A stretch of 64,000 nucleotides of DNA from Tardibacter sp963781025 (lineage in GTDB: Bacteria; Pseudomonadota; Alphaproteobacteria; Sphingomonadales; Sphingomonadaceae), in NCBI GenBank assembly GCA_963781025.1, contig CAWADU010000003.1:744001-808000 (forward strand), given 5' to 3'. Below, in pieces: positions 26,742-36,302 of the stretch. Every line of letters begins with the position of its first letter. Within the stretch, counting starts at the first letter, position 1. The position numbers and the translations under genes were made by a program. The notes below the pieces were generated by a model. That model saw only the letters and a list, made by a program, of their open reading frames with translations. It ran no database searches and was not told the origin of the DNA.

Positions 26742-27323
26742 TTATTTGCTCTGCGAAGACTGCGCCGGTGGCGTCGTCGACACACTCGGCAGCGCCGCGT
26801 TGACCCGCTTCACGACCTCGGCGGTGATGTCGAGCGAATTCGAAGCCTGAAGAGTGGCGCCGCGCGCAAGGGCGATGGTCGCGCCCCTTTCCTTCATGAT
26901 GGCCGTGATAATCGGTTCGGCCGCCCGGTCGATCTGTTGGACGACATAACGCTGACTGGCCTGAAAGCTGCGCTGGCGGCCAGAGAGTTCAGTCTGCGCG
27001 CTCTGTTTCCGGCTGTCCAAGTCCTTCACCTTGGCTTCGACGGCTGCCTGGGTCATGGTCTTGTTCTGGACGGCGGTGCGAAGCGCAGTCTCTTCTTTTT
27101 CAAAGCCATCGGACAAGGTTTTTACACGGGCCTGCAATGTATTGGCCTGGCCTTGCAGGACTGTCTGCGCGCCCTTTCCGGCAGCGGATGTCCCGATGAC
27201 TTCATCCATGTCCACGATCACGATCTGGCTTTGCGCCGCCTGGGCAAGAGCCGGGGTTGCAAGCGGAAGCGATGCGGTGAGCGTTGTCGCGGCCAGTGCT
27301 GCTGCCTTCAGTATTGTCCTCAT
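26742..27323 (-). CDS. skp: Periplasmic chaperone Skp/OmpH
   Basis: 193 residues: signal peptide (cleavage near ALA-QAA, about 27) followed by IVIVDMDEVIGTSAAGK and a long, charged coiled-coil region (about 60-140) typical of Skp tentacles, with a C-terminal Ser/Pro/Gln tail. It carries unfolded outer membrane proteins through the periplasm to BamA, whose gene ends at its start codon (TGATG). Confidence 0.92.
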   Translation of the reverse strand: MRTILKAAALAATTLTASLPLATPALAQAAQSQIVIVDMDEVIGTSAAGKGAQTVLQGQANTLQARVKTLSDGFEKEETALRTAVQNKTMTQAAVEAKVKDLDSRKQSAQTELSGRQRSFQASQRYVVQQIDRAAEPIITAIMKERGATIALARGATLQASNSLDITAEVVKRVNAALPSVSTTPPAQSSQSK

Positions 27324-29971
27324 CAGAATTGTGTCCCTATGTTAAAGGAGAAGAGTTTGGTGTCATCGCCTGGCTCTTTGAGCAAGGCCTTGGCTATATC
27401 GATCCGGAATGGACCGAATGGCGAATTCCAGCTGACCCCGAAGCCAACCGAAACGCGCGGCTTGGCCGAATTGCCGGAAAAGAACTCTTTAAACGGCGGG
27501 ACAGTGTTCGCAAGCAGTGTCGAGCCCGTCGCGCAGGTCTGAACCGGCGAGGTCGTGACGACGCCCGTGGTGTTGTTGCTGCATTGGAACTGGCCGTTGC
27601 TGGCAAGGATTGGTCTGACAGCAGCCGTCTTCTGGTCAACGAGCGTCGGCGATTTGGTTCCCCAAAGGGCGCCTGCATCGACGAAAACTGACGGCCTCAG
27701 ACCCATCTCCCGCGCGCCGGACCCCAAGGGAATCTCCATTTCGGCGCGGCCCAGATAGTAGACCTTGCCGCCCAAGGCGTCATCGGTGCGGTTGCTGTCG
27801 TTCTTCAGGAAATCGTTCGGATCGGTGGTTGCCGTATCATAATTACGCCGGACCACCCGGGGACCGATACCGCGGATACCGAAGCCGCGAATTTGCGGTT
27901 CGCCCAGGAAGAACCGATCGGTCAGGCGTACGTCCTGGCCCAGACCTTTGATGTACCCACCTTCCCCGGCAAGCGAGAAGATGAACCCGCTATCCCCCAA
28001 TCCCCAGAATTTCTTGGCGTCTGCTCGTGTCCGGATATATTTGACGCTCCCGCCCAGCCCGGCAACATCCTGACTGAACGAAAAGCGCTGTCCGGCGCTC
28101 GGCCGCAGCCGGTTGTTGAGATTGTCAAAGATGAGGCTGTATCCAATGGACGATGTCGTCCGGTTCCCGACTGCGTCGCAAAGATAACGACCGGCCAACA
28201 AGGAATCGCACTCAGGCACGCCATCGCCGTTCGAATCGAAATAGAAGCTGTTCTTGTCGAGCGAGACGTTGTCCTGACTCAGGCCGTAACGCAGCGCAAA
28301 CGACCAGAACTCCGTGAGTGGTGTTCCGGCCCTTATCTGGAAACCGGTGGTCGTCTGCTGATAGGTTGTGTTGCGATTTTGGCCTATGTAATTGAAACTA
28401 TTGTAGTCCCTGCGGAATACGTCGCCGCCGATGGCGATATTGCGGTCGAACAAATAGGGCTCTGTGAAGCCCAAGTTCACCGATTTCGAATAGGTCGAAT
28501 AATCGACGCTGGCGCGCAATTCCTGGCCCTTGCCGCGGAAATTGCGTTCCGTGACGGAAAGGCTGACAATAAACTTTTCAAGGCTGGAGAAACCGGCCGA
28601 CACCTGAAGTTCGCCCGTAGCCTTTTCCTGAACGTTGGTTTCCAGCACGACCTTGTCGGGCGTGGATCCCGGCTTTTGTTCGATTTCCAGCTTATCCTGG
28701 AAAAAGCCGAGCGACTGGATGCGGTCACGTGACCGCTTGACCTTGAAGCTGTTGAATGCGTCGCCTTCCGCCAGCCGGAATTCGCGGCGGATCACCTTGT
28801 CTTTGGTGCGGGTGTTGCCGTTGATGTCCACGCGCTCAACATAGACGCGCGGCGCCTCGGCCACCTTGAAGACGAGCGTCATGGTCCGCTTGTCTTTGTC
28901 GCGGTCGAATTCAGGCCGAACGTCCGCAAACGCATAACCGAGCAGCCCTGCGGTCTCAGTCATGGAATCGACGGTGTTCTCGACCTTCTGGGCGTCGTAC
29001 CAGTCGCCCTTCTTGACCTTGACGAACTTGTTCAGGGTCTCCGGCTTCAAGTCGCGAATTTCGCTCTCGACGCTGACATCGCCGAATTTGTAGCGATCGC
29101 CTTCTTCAACCACATAAGTGATGACGAAGTCGCGACGATCGGGCGTAAGCTCGGCCACCGCCGAAGCGACGCGGAAGTCCGCATAGCCGTTCGTCAGATA
29201 GAATTGGCGCATCTTCTGCTGGTCGTACGCCATTCGGTCAGGATCATAGCTCGTCCCGGACGAGAATATCCGCCAGAATTTGGACTGCTTGGTCACCATT
29301 TGCGACCGCAGTTCGCCATCGGAAAACACCTTGTTGCCAAGGATGTTGATCGCGCGGACCTTCGATTTCGCACCTTCGCTGATCTCGAACACTACGTCGA
29401 CGCGATTCTGGTCGAGCTGGACGATCTTCGGCTCGACAGTAGCGGCGAAGCGTCCCTGACGGCGATACAACTCGATGATGCGGGCAACGTCGGCGCGCGT
29501 CTTGGAGCGAGTGAATATCTGGCGAGGCGCAAGTTTGATCTCGGGCCGGATCTTCTCGTCCTTCAGCCGCTTGTTGCCTTCCAGCACGATGCGGTTGATG
29601 ACCGGGTTTTCCCTGATCGTGATCGTGAGCGCCCCGGCGTCATCGCGGATAGTGACGTCCGCGAACAACTCGGTGGCATAGAGGTCCTTCAGCGCCTGAT
29701 CGAGCAGCGCCCGGTCATAATTGCCGCCCACCTTGAGGCTGATGTAGGAGCGGACGGTTTCCGGCTCCAGCCGCTCGGCGCCGACGATGTTGATCGATCT
29801 GATCGTGCCCTGAACCGCATTCTCGGCCGCGGACGGCGCGGCAGGACTGGTTTCCTGCGCGGCGTTCTCGGCGGCCGGCGGTGACGCGAGAGTATTGCCC
29901 TGCGCCCATACAGGCGAGGTAACGAGGCTGGAACCACCAAGCAGAAGCGCTGCCGCAAAACCTTGTTTCAT
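27323..29971 (-). CDS. bamA: Outer membrane protein assembly factor BamA
   Basis: 882 residues from ATG 29971 (signal peptide ending PVWAQ). About five POTRA repeats span residues 50-430, recognisable from IVGAERLEPETVRSYISLKVGG, ILGNKVFSDGELRSQM and VDINGNTRTKDKVIRREFRLAEGD. They are followed by a barrel with DIAGLGG-like VAGLGG and the lid/RGF-type motif QIRGFGIRGIGPR. The C-terminal strand ends KLFSFNIGTQF, the usual aromatic terminus. It is the core of the Bam insertase; a Pro/Ala-rich stretch links the signal peptide and the first POTRA. Confidence 0.95.
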   Translation of the reverse strand: MKQGFAAALLLGGSSLVTSPVWAQGNTLASPPAAENAAQETSPAAPSAAENAVQGTIRSINIVGAERLEPETVRSYISLKVGGNYDRALLDQALKDLYATELFADVTIRDDAGALTITIRENPVINRIVLEGNKRLKDEKIRPEIKLAPRQIFTRSKTRADVARIIELYRRQGRFAATVEPKIVQLDQNRVDVVFEISEGAKSKVRAINILGNKVFSDGELRSQMVTKQSKFWRIFSSGTSYDPDRMAYDQQKMRQFYLTNGYADFRVASAVAELTPDRRDFVITYVVEEGDRYKFGDVSVESEIRDLKPETLNKFVKVKKGDWYDAQKVENTVDSMTETAGLLGYAFADVRPEFDRDKDKRTMTLVFKVAEAPRVYVERVDINGNTRTKDKVIRREFRLAEGDAFNSFKVKRSRDRIQSLGFFQDKLEIEQKPGSTPDKVVLETNVQEKATGELQVSAGFSSLEKFIVSLSVTERNFRGKGQELRASVDYSTYSKSVNLGFTEPYLFDRNIAIGGDVFRRDYNSFNYIGQNRNTTYQQTTTGFQIRAGTPLTEFWSFALRYGLSQDNVSLDKNSFYFDSNGDGVPECDSLLAGRYLCDAVGNRTTSSIGYSLIFDNLNNRLRPSAGQRFSFSQDVAGLGGSVKYIRTRADAKKFWGLGDSGFIFSLAGEGGYIKGLGQDVRLTDRFFLGEPQIRGFGIRGIGPRVVRRNYDTATTDPNDFLKNDSNRTDDALGGKVYYLGRAEMEIPLGSGAREMGLRPSVFVDAGALWGTKSPTLVDQKTAAVRPILASNGQFQCSNNTTGVVTTSPVQTCATGSTLLANTVPPFKEFFSGNSAKPRVSVGFGVSWNSPFGPFRIDIAKALLKEPGDDTKLFSFNIGTQF

Positions 29972-30060
29972 TGAACTTCCCTGTACAGGTCTTGCGCGTC
30001 CATGAAGAACCAAAATTCCGCCCCTTTCAATTCGGCGATGCGTCGGTGCCTTCGTTTAAC

Positions 30061-31200
30061 CTATCCCGCGAGCTTCGCCAGCTTTTCCCATATACCGAGC
30101 GACACAAGATCGTTGAGGGTCACAAGGATCATCAACGACACCAGCAACGCCAGTCCGGAGATGAATGCCAGTTCCTGCGCCCGTGGCCTCACCGGTTTCC
30201 GCCGGATCGCCTCAATCGCATAGAACAGCAAATGCCCGCCATCCAACATCGGCACTGGCAGCAGGTTGATGAATCCCAGATTAATTGAGATGAACGCCAT
30301 GAATTCGATCAGCGACTCCCAGCCGAGAGACGCGGTTTGACCGGCGAATTGCGCGATCTTTAGGGGCCCGCCCAGTTCATCGACCGCACGTCGCCCTGTT
30401 ACCACCTGCTCCAGGGCCTCAATCATCATTGAAACCAGCCCGAAGGTGTGGCGCACCGATGCGACGACAACGGTGCCGATCGGCTCTTTCACCACAATCC
30501 GGTCGCCGGGCGCGATTCCCAACCTGCCAATCCGGAATTTGTTGCCGAAGCGGTCGGCCTGCACTTCAGCGCTGAACTTGGTCCGCACGATCTCGGTGTC
30601 GCCATTGCGCCGGATTCGAATGACCGCATCCTCGCCCGGCCGCAGCCGGACGATGTCGGCGATCTCTTCGAACTGACTGATCGCCGTGTCGTCGATCGAC
30701 AATATCCGGTCGCCGGGGAGCATGCCCGATTGTTCCGCCGCGGAACCGGGCAGTATGCGGGATATGACCGGTGGCGTCTGCGGAACGCCATAAGCGGCAA
30801 AAAACGCCGCGAACACGAGGATGGCGAAAAGAAAGTTCGCGGCCGGCCCCGCCAGGACAATGAGCGCCTTCTGCCACAGTTTCTTGGCCTGAAACGTCTT
30901 TGCCCGTTCCTCGGCCGGCAACGCCAGCCATTCCAGGTTCGACGTGCTCGCGGGGTTCATGTCGCCCGCGAATTTCACATAACCGCCGATGGGCATCCAG
31001 GCGAGTTTCCACCGCGTGCCACGGCTGTCGGTGCGGCCGTATATTTCCCTGCCAAAACCGATGGAAAAAACGTCGGCTTTCACGCCGAACAGCCGGCCGA
31101 CCCAATAATGGCCGAACTCATGGATGAAGACGAGCAGCGCGATCACCAGCGCGAAGCTCGCGAGTGTCAGTACAATTCCGGGCTGTGCCGTCTCGACCAC
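30061..31200 (-). CDS. rseP: Site-2 intramembrane metalloprotease RseP
   Basis: 379 residues from GTG 31200 (GAGAGGG spaced 5 bases; TTG 31203 is alternative). Zinc motif HEFGH (about 27-31) in the first membrane segment, a PDZ domain (about 130-220, ISRILPGSAAEQSGMLPGDRI), and the LDGGH motif in a late membrane helix. Cuts anti-sigma factors or other membrane substrates. Only one PDZ domain is evident. Confidence 0.94.
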   Translation of the reverse strand: MVETAQPGIVLTLASFALVIALLVFIHEFGHYWVGRLFGVKADVFSIGFGREIYGRTDSRGTRWKLAWMPIGGYVKFAGDMNPASTSNLEWLALPAEERAKTFQAKKLWQKALIVLAGPAANFLFAILVFAAFFAAYGVPQTPPVISRILPGSAAEQSGMLPGDRILSIDDTAISQFEEIADIVRLRPGEDAVIRIRRNGDTEIVRTKFSAEVQADRFGNKFRIGRLGIAPGDRIVVKEPIGTVVVASVRHTFGLVSMMIEALEQVVTGRRAVDELGGPLKIAQFAGQTASLGWESLIEFMAFISINLGFINLLPVPMLDGGHLLFYAIEAIRRKPVRPRAQELAFISGLALLVSLMILVTLNDLVSLGIWEKLAKLAG

Positions 31201-31210
31201 CAAAACCCTC

Positions 31211-32368
31211 TCAGATCAACCGGCAGATGGCGCGTTCAGCGTGAACACGGGCCTCGGCATCGATATGCAAAACATCGTCCATGTCCTGCGGGACCGCTGG
31301 GTCATAGTGCTCAAGCGTCTCAGAGACGATGCTGACGATGTCCAGAAAGCCGATCCGCCGGCCAAGAAATGCAGCGACGGCAATCTCGTTCGCGGCATTG
31401 AGGACGGCGGGTCGAGCCCCATCGGCGGCAAGGGCTGCCTTTGCAAGCGCTAGCGCCGGGAACCGCTCTTCATCGGGCGCCTCGAACTCGAGCCGGCCAA
31501 TCTTTGCCAGATCCAGGCGTTCGCAAGGGGTCGGCATGCGGTCGGGCCAGGCCAGCGCATAGGCGATCGGCGTTCGCATGTCGGGCGTTCCCATTTGCGC
31601 CAGGACCGACCCGTCGACATATTCGACCATCGAATGAACAACCGACTGCGGGTGGACGAGAACATCCAGCTGGTCGGCCGTCACCGGGAACAGCCGCTTG
31701 GCTTCGATCAGTTCGAGCCCCTTGTTCATGAGCGTGGCCGAATCGACCGAGATCTTGGCGCCCATCGACCAGGTCGGATGCGCGACCGCCTGCTCCGGCG
31801 TGGCGCAACGCATGACTTCCAGCTCCGCACGCCGAAACGGCCCGCCGCTGGCGGTCAGAATGACGCGTGAAACGCGCGATGGGCTGTCATGATCGAAGCA
31901 CTGGAAAATCGCGTTGTGTTCCGAATCCACAGGAAGCAGGCGGACGCCGCTGGCAAGCGCTGCCGCCGTAACCACCGGACCGGCGCAGACGAGCGTTTCC
32001 TTGTTGGCAAGCGCGATGGTGGCTCCCGCGCGTATCGCGGCCATAGTCGGCTTCAGCCCGGCGCTTCCGACGATGGCGGCCATCGTCCAGTCCACGGGGC
32101 GGCTTGCCGCCTCCACGATTGCGTCCTCGCCAGCGGCCGTCTCGATTCCCGAGCCGGAAAGCGCCTCCGTCAGCGCTTCATATTTTTCGGCATCGCCAAT
32201 GACCGCGACCTTGGCGCGCAAAAGTCGCGCAGTCGCGGCGAGACCTTCGACGTCGCTATGGGCGGTGAGCGCTTCAACGTCGAACCTCTCGGGATCCCGC
32301 ATAAGGAGATCGACGGTGGAACGACCGACCGAACCTGTAGCGCCGAGTATCGAAATTCTCTTTGCCAC
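31211..32368 (-). CDS. dxr: 1-deoxy-D-xylulose 5-phosphate reductoisomerase
   Basis: 385 residues from GTG 32368, two bases after the cdsA stop; the longer upstream frame runs through cdsA and is rejected. NADPH-binding KRISILGATGSVGRSTVDLL, ALANKETLVCAG, PVDSEHNAIFQ and VILTASGGPFR, WSMGAKISVDSATLMNKGLELIEA are all diagnostic. It commits DXP to the MEP pathway, upstream of IspDF. Confidence 0.96.
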   Translation of the reverse strand: MAKRISILGATGSVGRSTVDLLMRDPERFDVEALTAHSDVEGLAATARLLRAKVAVIGDAEKYEALTEALSGSGIETAAGEDAIVEAASRPVDWTMAAIVGSAGLKPTMAAIRAGATIALANKETLVCAGPVVTAAALASGVRLLPVDSEHNAIFQCFDHDSPSRVSRVILTASGGPFRRAELEVMRCATPEQAVAHPTWSMGAKISVDSATLMNKGLELIEAKRLFPVTADQLDVLVHPQSVVHSMVEYVDGSVLAQMGTPDMRTPIAYALAWPDRMPTPCERLDLAKIGRLEFEAPDEERFPALALAKAALAADGARPAVLNAANEIAVAAFLGRRIGFLDIVSIVSETLEHYDPAVPQDMDDVLHIDAEARVHAERAICRLI

Positions 32369-32370
32369 CG

Positions 32371-33153
32371 TCAGTATCCCATGCCGAAAACGATCGCGAC
32401 TGCCGTCGCAACGGCTACGGGCAGCAATCCGTCGATCCGGTCCATGACGCCACCATGTCCGGGCAACAACATGCCGGAGTCCTTTACGCCCGCCCGCCGT
32501 TTCAGCCAGCTTTCGAACAAGTCGCCCGACTGTGCCAGCGCCGCCATTGCCGCACCACTTAGCCCCAACCAGTCCGGAAGTGCAAAGTGGCGCGCGACCA
32601 ACCACCCGATGACCAGCGCAGCGGCCATGCCTCCGGCAAGGCCCGACCAGGTCTTGCCGGGGCTGATCTTCGGCGCAAGCTTGCGGCCGCCGATCAAGCG
32701 ACCCGAAAAATAGGCGAACACATCGGTCGCAATCACCACGGCGAGAACCCAGACAAGCAGTTCAAAGCCCCAGGGCAGAGCGCGCAGCCAGATCAGGGCG
32801 ATGGCGGGCAAACCCGCATAGGCGAGGCCGAACGTGGCCGGCCCACCGATGACGGCAAGCGCGACGCTGCCGGCCCCCAGCAACATGGCTGCCTTCCATA
32901 GACCTTCGATGCGGACATCGGTCACGACCATAGAAAGCGCCACTGCCAGCACAGCGAGCGCCGCGAGATAGGCAGGCCGCCTCAGACGCGTCAATCCGCG
33001 CCATTCCCAAAGGGTCAGCGCGGCTCCCGCGGCGATGAACGCCGCAAACACCCGTCCGCCGATCCAGACCGCGCCGATCGCGGCAGCGGCCAGCAGCAAG
33101 CCGGTTATGATGCGCGCGCGGATATCGCCCAGCCTGGAAACCGTTCCGGTCAC
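32371..33153 (-). CDS. cdsA: Phosphatidate cytidylyltransferase
   Basis: 260 residues with about seven membrane helices. The C-terminal signature SQSGDLFESWLKRRAGVKDSG leads into LLPGHGGVMDRIDG. Produces CDP-diacylglycerol, the substrate of PssA encoded at 37.4 kb. The GTG start overlaps the uppS stop (GTGA). Confidence 0.95.
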   Translation of the reverse strand: MTGTVSRLGDIRARIITGLLLAAAAIGAVWIGGRVFAAFIAAGAALTLWEWRGLTRLRRPAYLAALAVLAVALSMVVTDVRIEGLWKAAMLLGAGSVALAVIGGPATFGLAYAGLPAIALIWLRALPWGFELLVWVLAVVIATDVFAYFSGRLIGGRKLAPKISPGKTWSGLAGGMAAALVIGWLVARHFALPDWLGLSGAAMAALAQSGDLFESWLKRRAGVKDSGMLLPGHGGVMDRIDGLLPVAVATAVAIVFGMGY

Positions 33154-33890
33154 AGGGCTCCGTATCGCCGGCTGCGCCCCGCATACGCCTCGACAGCCTT
33201 GGCCAGCGTCGGTCCGTCGAAATCCGGCCAGAGCGTGTCAACGAACAACAGTTCGGCATAGGCCGCCTGCCAGAGCAGGAAATTGGATAGCCGCACCTCG
33301 CCCGACGTTCGAATGATGAGGTCCGGTATCGGCAGGTCGCGCGTATCGAGATGCGCGTCGATGTCTTCGGCTTCGATGGAATCGGGGCTTATCCGTCCAT
33401 TCTCGACATCCCGCGCGAGCGCCCGCACCGCGCGCACCATTTCGTCCTGCGCCCCGTAATTCAGCGCCAGCACCAGGGTGAGGCCGGTATTGGCCGCCGT
33501 CGATTCCATTCCGTCGTCAAGCAGGCGAACCAGGTCAGGCGCAAGTTCACGATAGTTGCCGATCACCCGCAACCTTACGTTCTTGGCGTGAAGTTCGGCG
33601 ATTTCGTTCAGCAGATAGTGGTGGAGCAGGCTCATGAGATCGCTGATCTCATTTTCGGGCCGCTTCCAGTTTTCACTGGAAAAGGCGTAGAGGGTGAGGA
33701 CGCCTATGCCGAGATCCGGCGCTGCCTCGACCACGCGACGCACGGCTTCCACGCCCTTGCGGTGTCCCACGATTCGCGGAAGAAAGCGCCGTTTCGCCCA
33801 GCGGCCATTGCCATCCATGATGATGGCGACATGCCTTGGTCCGGCATGCTCCCCGTCGGAGGTCTGGTTGCGCGCGGCGGCCGGTTTCAT
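33150..33890 (-). CDS. uppS: Undecaprenyl diphosphate synthase
   Basis: 246 residues, cis-prenyltransferase: HVAIIMDGNGRWAK (catalytic Asp near 26), GHRKG, LTLYAFSSENWKRP, IRTSGEVRLSNFLLWQ. Makes the C55 carrier for peptidoglycan and surface glycans. The ATG overlaps the frr stop. Confidence 0.96.
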   Translation of the reverse strand: MKPAAARNQTSDGEHAGPRHVAIIMDGNGRWAKRRFLPRIVGHRKGVEAVRRVVEAAPDLGIGVLTLYAFSSENWKRPENEISDLMSLLHHYLLNEIAELHAKNVRLRVIGNYRELAPDLVRLLDDGMESTAANTGLTLVLALNYGAQDEMVRAVRALARDVENGRISPDSIEAEDIDAHLDTRDLPIPDLIIRTSGEVRLSNFLLWQAAYAELLFVDTLWPDFDGPTLAKAVEAYAGRSRRYGAL

Positions 33891-34444
33891 TTGCCCAGGA
33901 TTTCTTTTTCCTTGGCAATTGCGGCTGTATCGACTTCAGCGATCGTCTTGTCGGTCAATTTCTGCACCTCGATTTCAAGCCGCTTGTGCTCGTCCTGGCT
34001 GATATCGCCCTTTTTCTCGTCCGCTTTCAGCGCATCCATGCCATCGCGCCGGACGTTGCGGGCCGCGATCCGCGCCTTTTCGGCATATTGGGAGGCAAGC
34101 TTGGCCAGCTCCTTGCGCCGTTCTTCAGTCAGATCCGGAATAGGCAGGCGGATGTTCTGGCCGTCGGTGATCGGATTAAGACCGAGCCCGGCGGATCGAA
34201 TCGCCTTTTCGACAGGTTGGACGTTGGACTTGTCCCAAACCTGGACGGACAGCATCCGGGGTTCAGGGGCAGTGACCGTCGCGATCTGGTTGAGCGGCAT
34301 ATGTGCGCCGTAGACCTCGACCGTCACCGGGTCCAGAAGCGAGGTCGAGGCGCGGCCCGTACGAAGGCCGCCCAGGTCGTGCTTCAGCGATTCGACGGCG
34401 CCCGCCATGCGGCGTTCAAGATCTGCCTTGTCGTAGGAGGCCAT
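33887..34444 (-). CDS. frr: Ribosome recycling factor
   Basis: 185 residues from ATG 34444 with GGAG eight bases upstream. RRF features: LKHDLGGLRTGRASTSLLDPV, VYGAHMPLNQIATV, EPRMLSVQVWDKS and the C-terminal helix pair. Releases mRNA and splits ribosomes after termination. Confidence 0.96.
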   Translation of the reverse strand: MASYDKADLERRMAGAVESLKHDLGGLRTGRASTSLLDPVTVEVYGAHMPLNQIATVTAPEPRMLSVQVWDKSNVQPVEKAIRSAGLGLNPITDGQNIRLPIPDLTEERRKELAKLASQYAEKARIAARNVRRDGMDALKADEKKGDISQDEHKRLEIEVQKLTDKTIAEVDTAAIAKEKEILGK

Positions 34445-34445
34445 C

Positions 34446-35168
34446 CTATTCTCCACTATCAACGACTGTCGCGATGCCCTGCCCGCTCAGTACCCGGGCG
34501 AGGTTGCCCGGTTCGCGGATATTGAACACGACGATCGGAATGTCATTGTCACGGCAAAGCGCGACCGCGCTTGCATCCATTACTTTGAGATCATCGGCAA
34601 GCACGCGACTGTAACTCAATCGTTCATACCGCGTGGCGCTTGAAACCTTCTTGGGGTCGGCATTGTATATGCCGTCCACCGACGTTCCCTTGAACAGCCC
34701 GTCGCATCCCATTTCGGCGGCACGGAGCGCTGCCGCGGTGTCCGTGGTGAAGAACGGGTTGCCGGTGCCTGCCGCGAAAATGACGATCCTTCCCTTCTCC
34801 ATGTGCCGCATGGCGCGGCGACGGATATAGGGCTCGGAGACGCTTGCCATTGGGATGGCGGACAGCACGCGCGTATCGACGCCAATCTTCTCGAGCGCGT
34901 TTTGCATTGCCAGCGCGTTCATTACGGTCGCAAGCATGCCCATATAGTCGGCGCTTGCCCGATCGAATCCCTTCGCTGCTGCCGCCAGGCCCCGGAAGAT
35001 GTTTCCGCCGCCGACGACGATACAGAGCTGCTGACCACCGGCTTGAGCTTGGGCGATTTCCGTCGCCAGGCCGCCGACCGCATCGGGATCGATCCCGAAC
35101 TGGCCCGGCCCCATCAACGCCTCTCCCGACAGTTTCAGCAGGATGCGATTGAAGCGCGTACGAGCCAT
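34446..35168 (-). CDS. pyrH: Uridylate kinase
   Basis: 240 residues from ATG 35168. ILLKLSGEALMG, CIVVGGGNIFRG, ADYMGMLATVMNALA, FAAGTGNPFFTTDTAA and KVMDASAVALCRDNDIPIVVFNI are standard for bacterial UMP kinase. The stop is two bases before the frr start region. The long in-frame upstream extension has no homology. Confidence 0.96.
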   Translation of the reverse strand: MARTRFNRILLKLSGEALMGPGQFGIDPDAVGGLATEIAQAQAGGQQLCIVVGGGNIFRGLAAAAKGFDRASADYMGMLATVMNALAMQNALEKIGVDTRVLSAIPMASVSEPYIRRRAMRHMEKGRIVIFAAGTGNPFFTTDTAAALRAAEMGCDGLFKGTSVDGIYNADPKKVSSATRYERLSYSRVLADDLKVMDASAVALCRDNDIPIVVFNIREPGNLARVLSGQGIATVVDSGE

Positions 35169-35284
35169 GGGCGCGGTGTTCACCTGTTCATGAGTATTAA
35201 TTTGCGCGCACCATATTGCGCGCGATCTTTCCTGCCAAGCCGGTGTATAGCGACGGACCATCGGCCCGTCGCCATTCACGGAAC

Positions 35285-36208
35285 TCAGACGCCCGCGGCG
35301 GCCGCAACCTCAGCGGCAAAATCGCTTGCTTCCTTTTCGATTCCCTCGCCCAGCTGAAAGCGAACGAAGGCGGGGATGGAAACAGGCGCGCCCAGATCCT
35401 TGGCTGCCTTGGCGAGCACATCGGCGATCTTGGTCTTGCCGTCGATCACGAAGACCTGGCCCAGCAGGGTGGATTCGCTCACGAACTTGCGCACGCCGCC
35501 TTCGATCATTTTTTCGATGATTTCAGCAGGTTTACCCGAACCGGCCGCCTTCTCGCGGGCGATCGCGCGCTCGCGCTCCACGACTTCCGGATCGATGCCG
35601 CTTTCGTCGAGCGCCAGCGGGTTTGCGGCCGCGACATGCATGGCCAGTTGCTTGCCCAGCGCGGCGAGCTGATCCGCGGGCGCCGAGGACTGGACCGCAA
35701 CGAGGACGCCGATCTTGCCCAGACCTTCCTTCGCGGCGTTGTGGACATAGGATACGACCACGCCGGGTTCGACCGAAAGCACCGCCGCACGGCGGATATT
35801 CATGTTTTCGCCGATCGTGGCGATATGCCCCGTCAGCACGTCTTTTACCGTCGCGCCGGCCGGATGGGTCGCGGCAAGCAGCGCATCGACACTGTCGCCG
35901 GTCTCAAGCGCGATCTGGGTCACTTCACTGACGAACTGCTGGAACTGCTCGTTCTTGGCGACGAAATCGGTTTCGGCGTTGACTTCGGCGACCGCTCCCC
36001 GGTTGCCCTTGACCGCGACGCCCACCAGGCCGTCGGCAGCCGTCCGGCCAGCCTTCTTGGCCGCTGCGGCAAGTCCCTTGGTGCGCAGCCAATCGACTGC
36101 GGCTTCCATGTCGCCGCTCGTCTCGGCAAGCGCCTTCTTGCAATCCATCATGCCAGCGCCCGTGCGCTCGCGAAGGTCCTTCACCATTCCGGCGGTGATC
36201 TCGGCCAT
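35285..36208 (-). CDS. tsf: Elongation factor Ts
   Basis: 307 residues from ATG 36208 (AGGGA upstream). N-terminal VKDLRERTGAGMMDCKKAL and the core NAETDFVAKNEQFQ are hallmark EF-Ts segments; they exchange GDP for GTP on EF-Tu. Separated from rpsB by a GC-rich hairpin. Confidence 0.96.
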   Translation of the reverse strand: MAEITAGMVKDLRERTGAGMMDCKKALAETSGDMEAAVDWLRTKGLAAAAKKAGRTAADGLVGVAVKGNRGAVAEVNAETDFVAKNEQFQQFVSEVTQIALETGDSVDALLAATHPAGATVKDVLTGHIATIGENMNIRRAAVLSVEPGVVVSYVHNAAKEGLGKIGVLVAVQSSAPADQLAALGKQLAMHVAAANPLALDESGIDPEVVERERAIAREKAAGSGKPAEIIEKMIEGGVRKFVSESTLLGQVFVIDGKTKIADVLAKAAKDLGAPVSIPAFVRFQLGEGIEKEASDFAAEVAAAAGV

Positions 36209-36240
36209 CGTTCTATCCCTCAATCCATAGTCTAAAATGG

Positions 36241-36279
36241 AGAAGCGCCAACCGGGCGTCTTGTCCCGGCGGCGCCTCT
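36241..36279 (-). terminator. rpsB-tsf intergenic hairpin (possible attenuator)
   Basis: Arms at 36265-36279 and 36241-36256 form a long imperfect GC-rich stem with an eight-base loop. On the reverse strand it is followed by CCATTTTAG. The short T tract argues for partial termination, which would set the S2 to EF-Ts ratio. Confidence 0.5.
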
Positions 36280-36302
36280 CCGCGATTCAACAAGGCGGAA
36301 AG

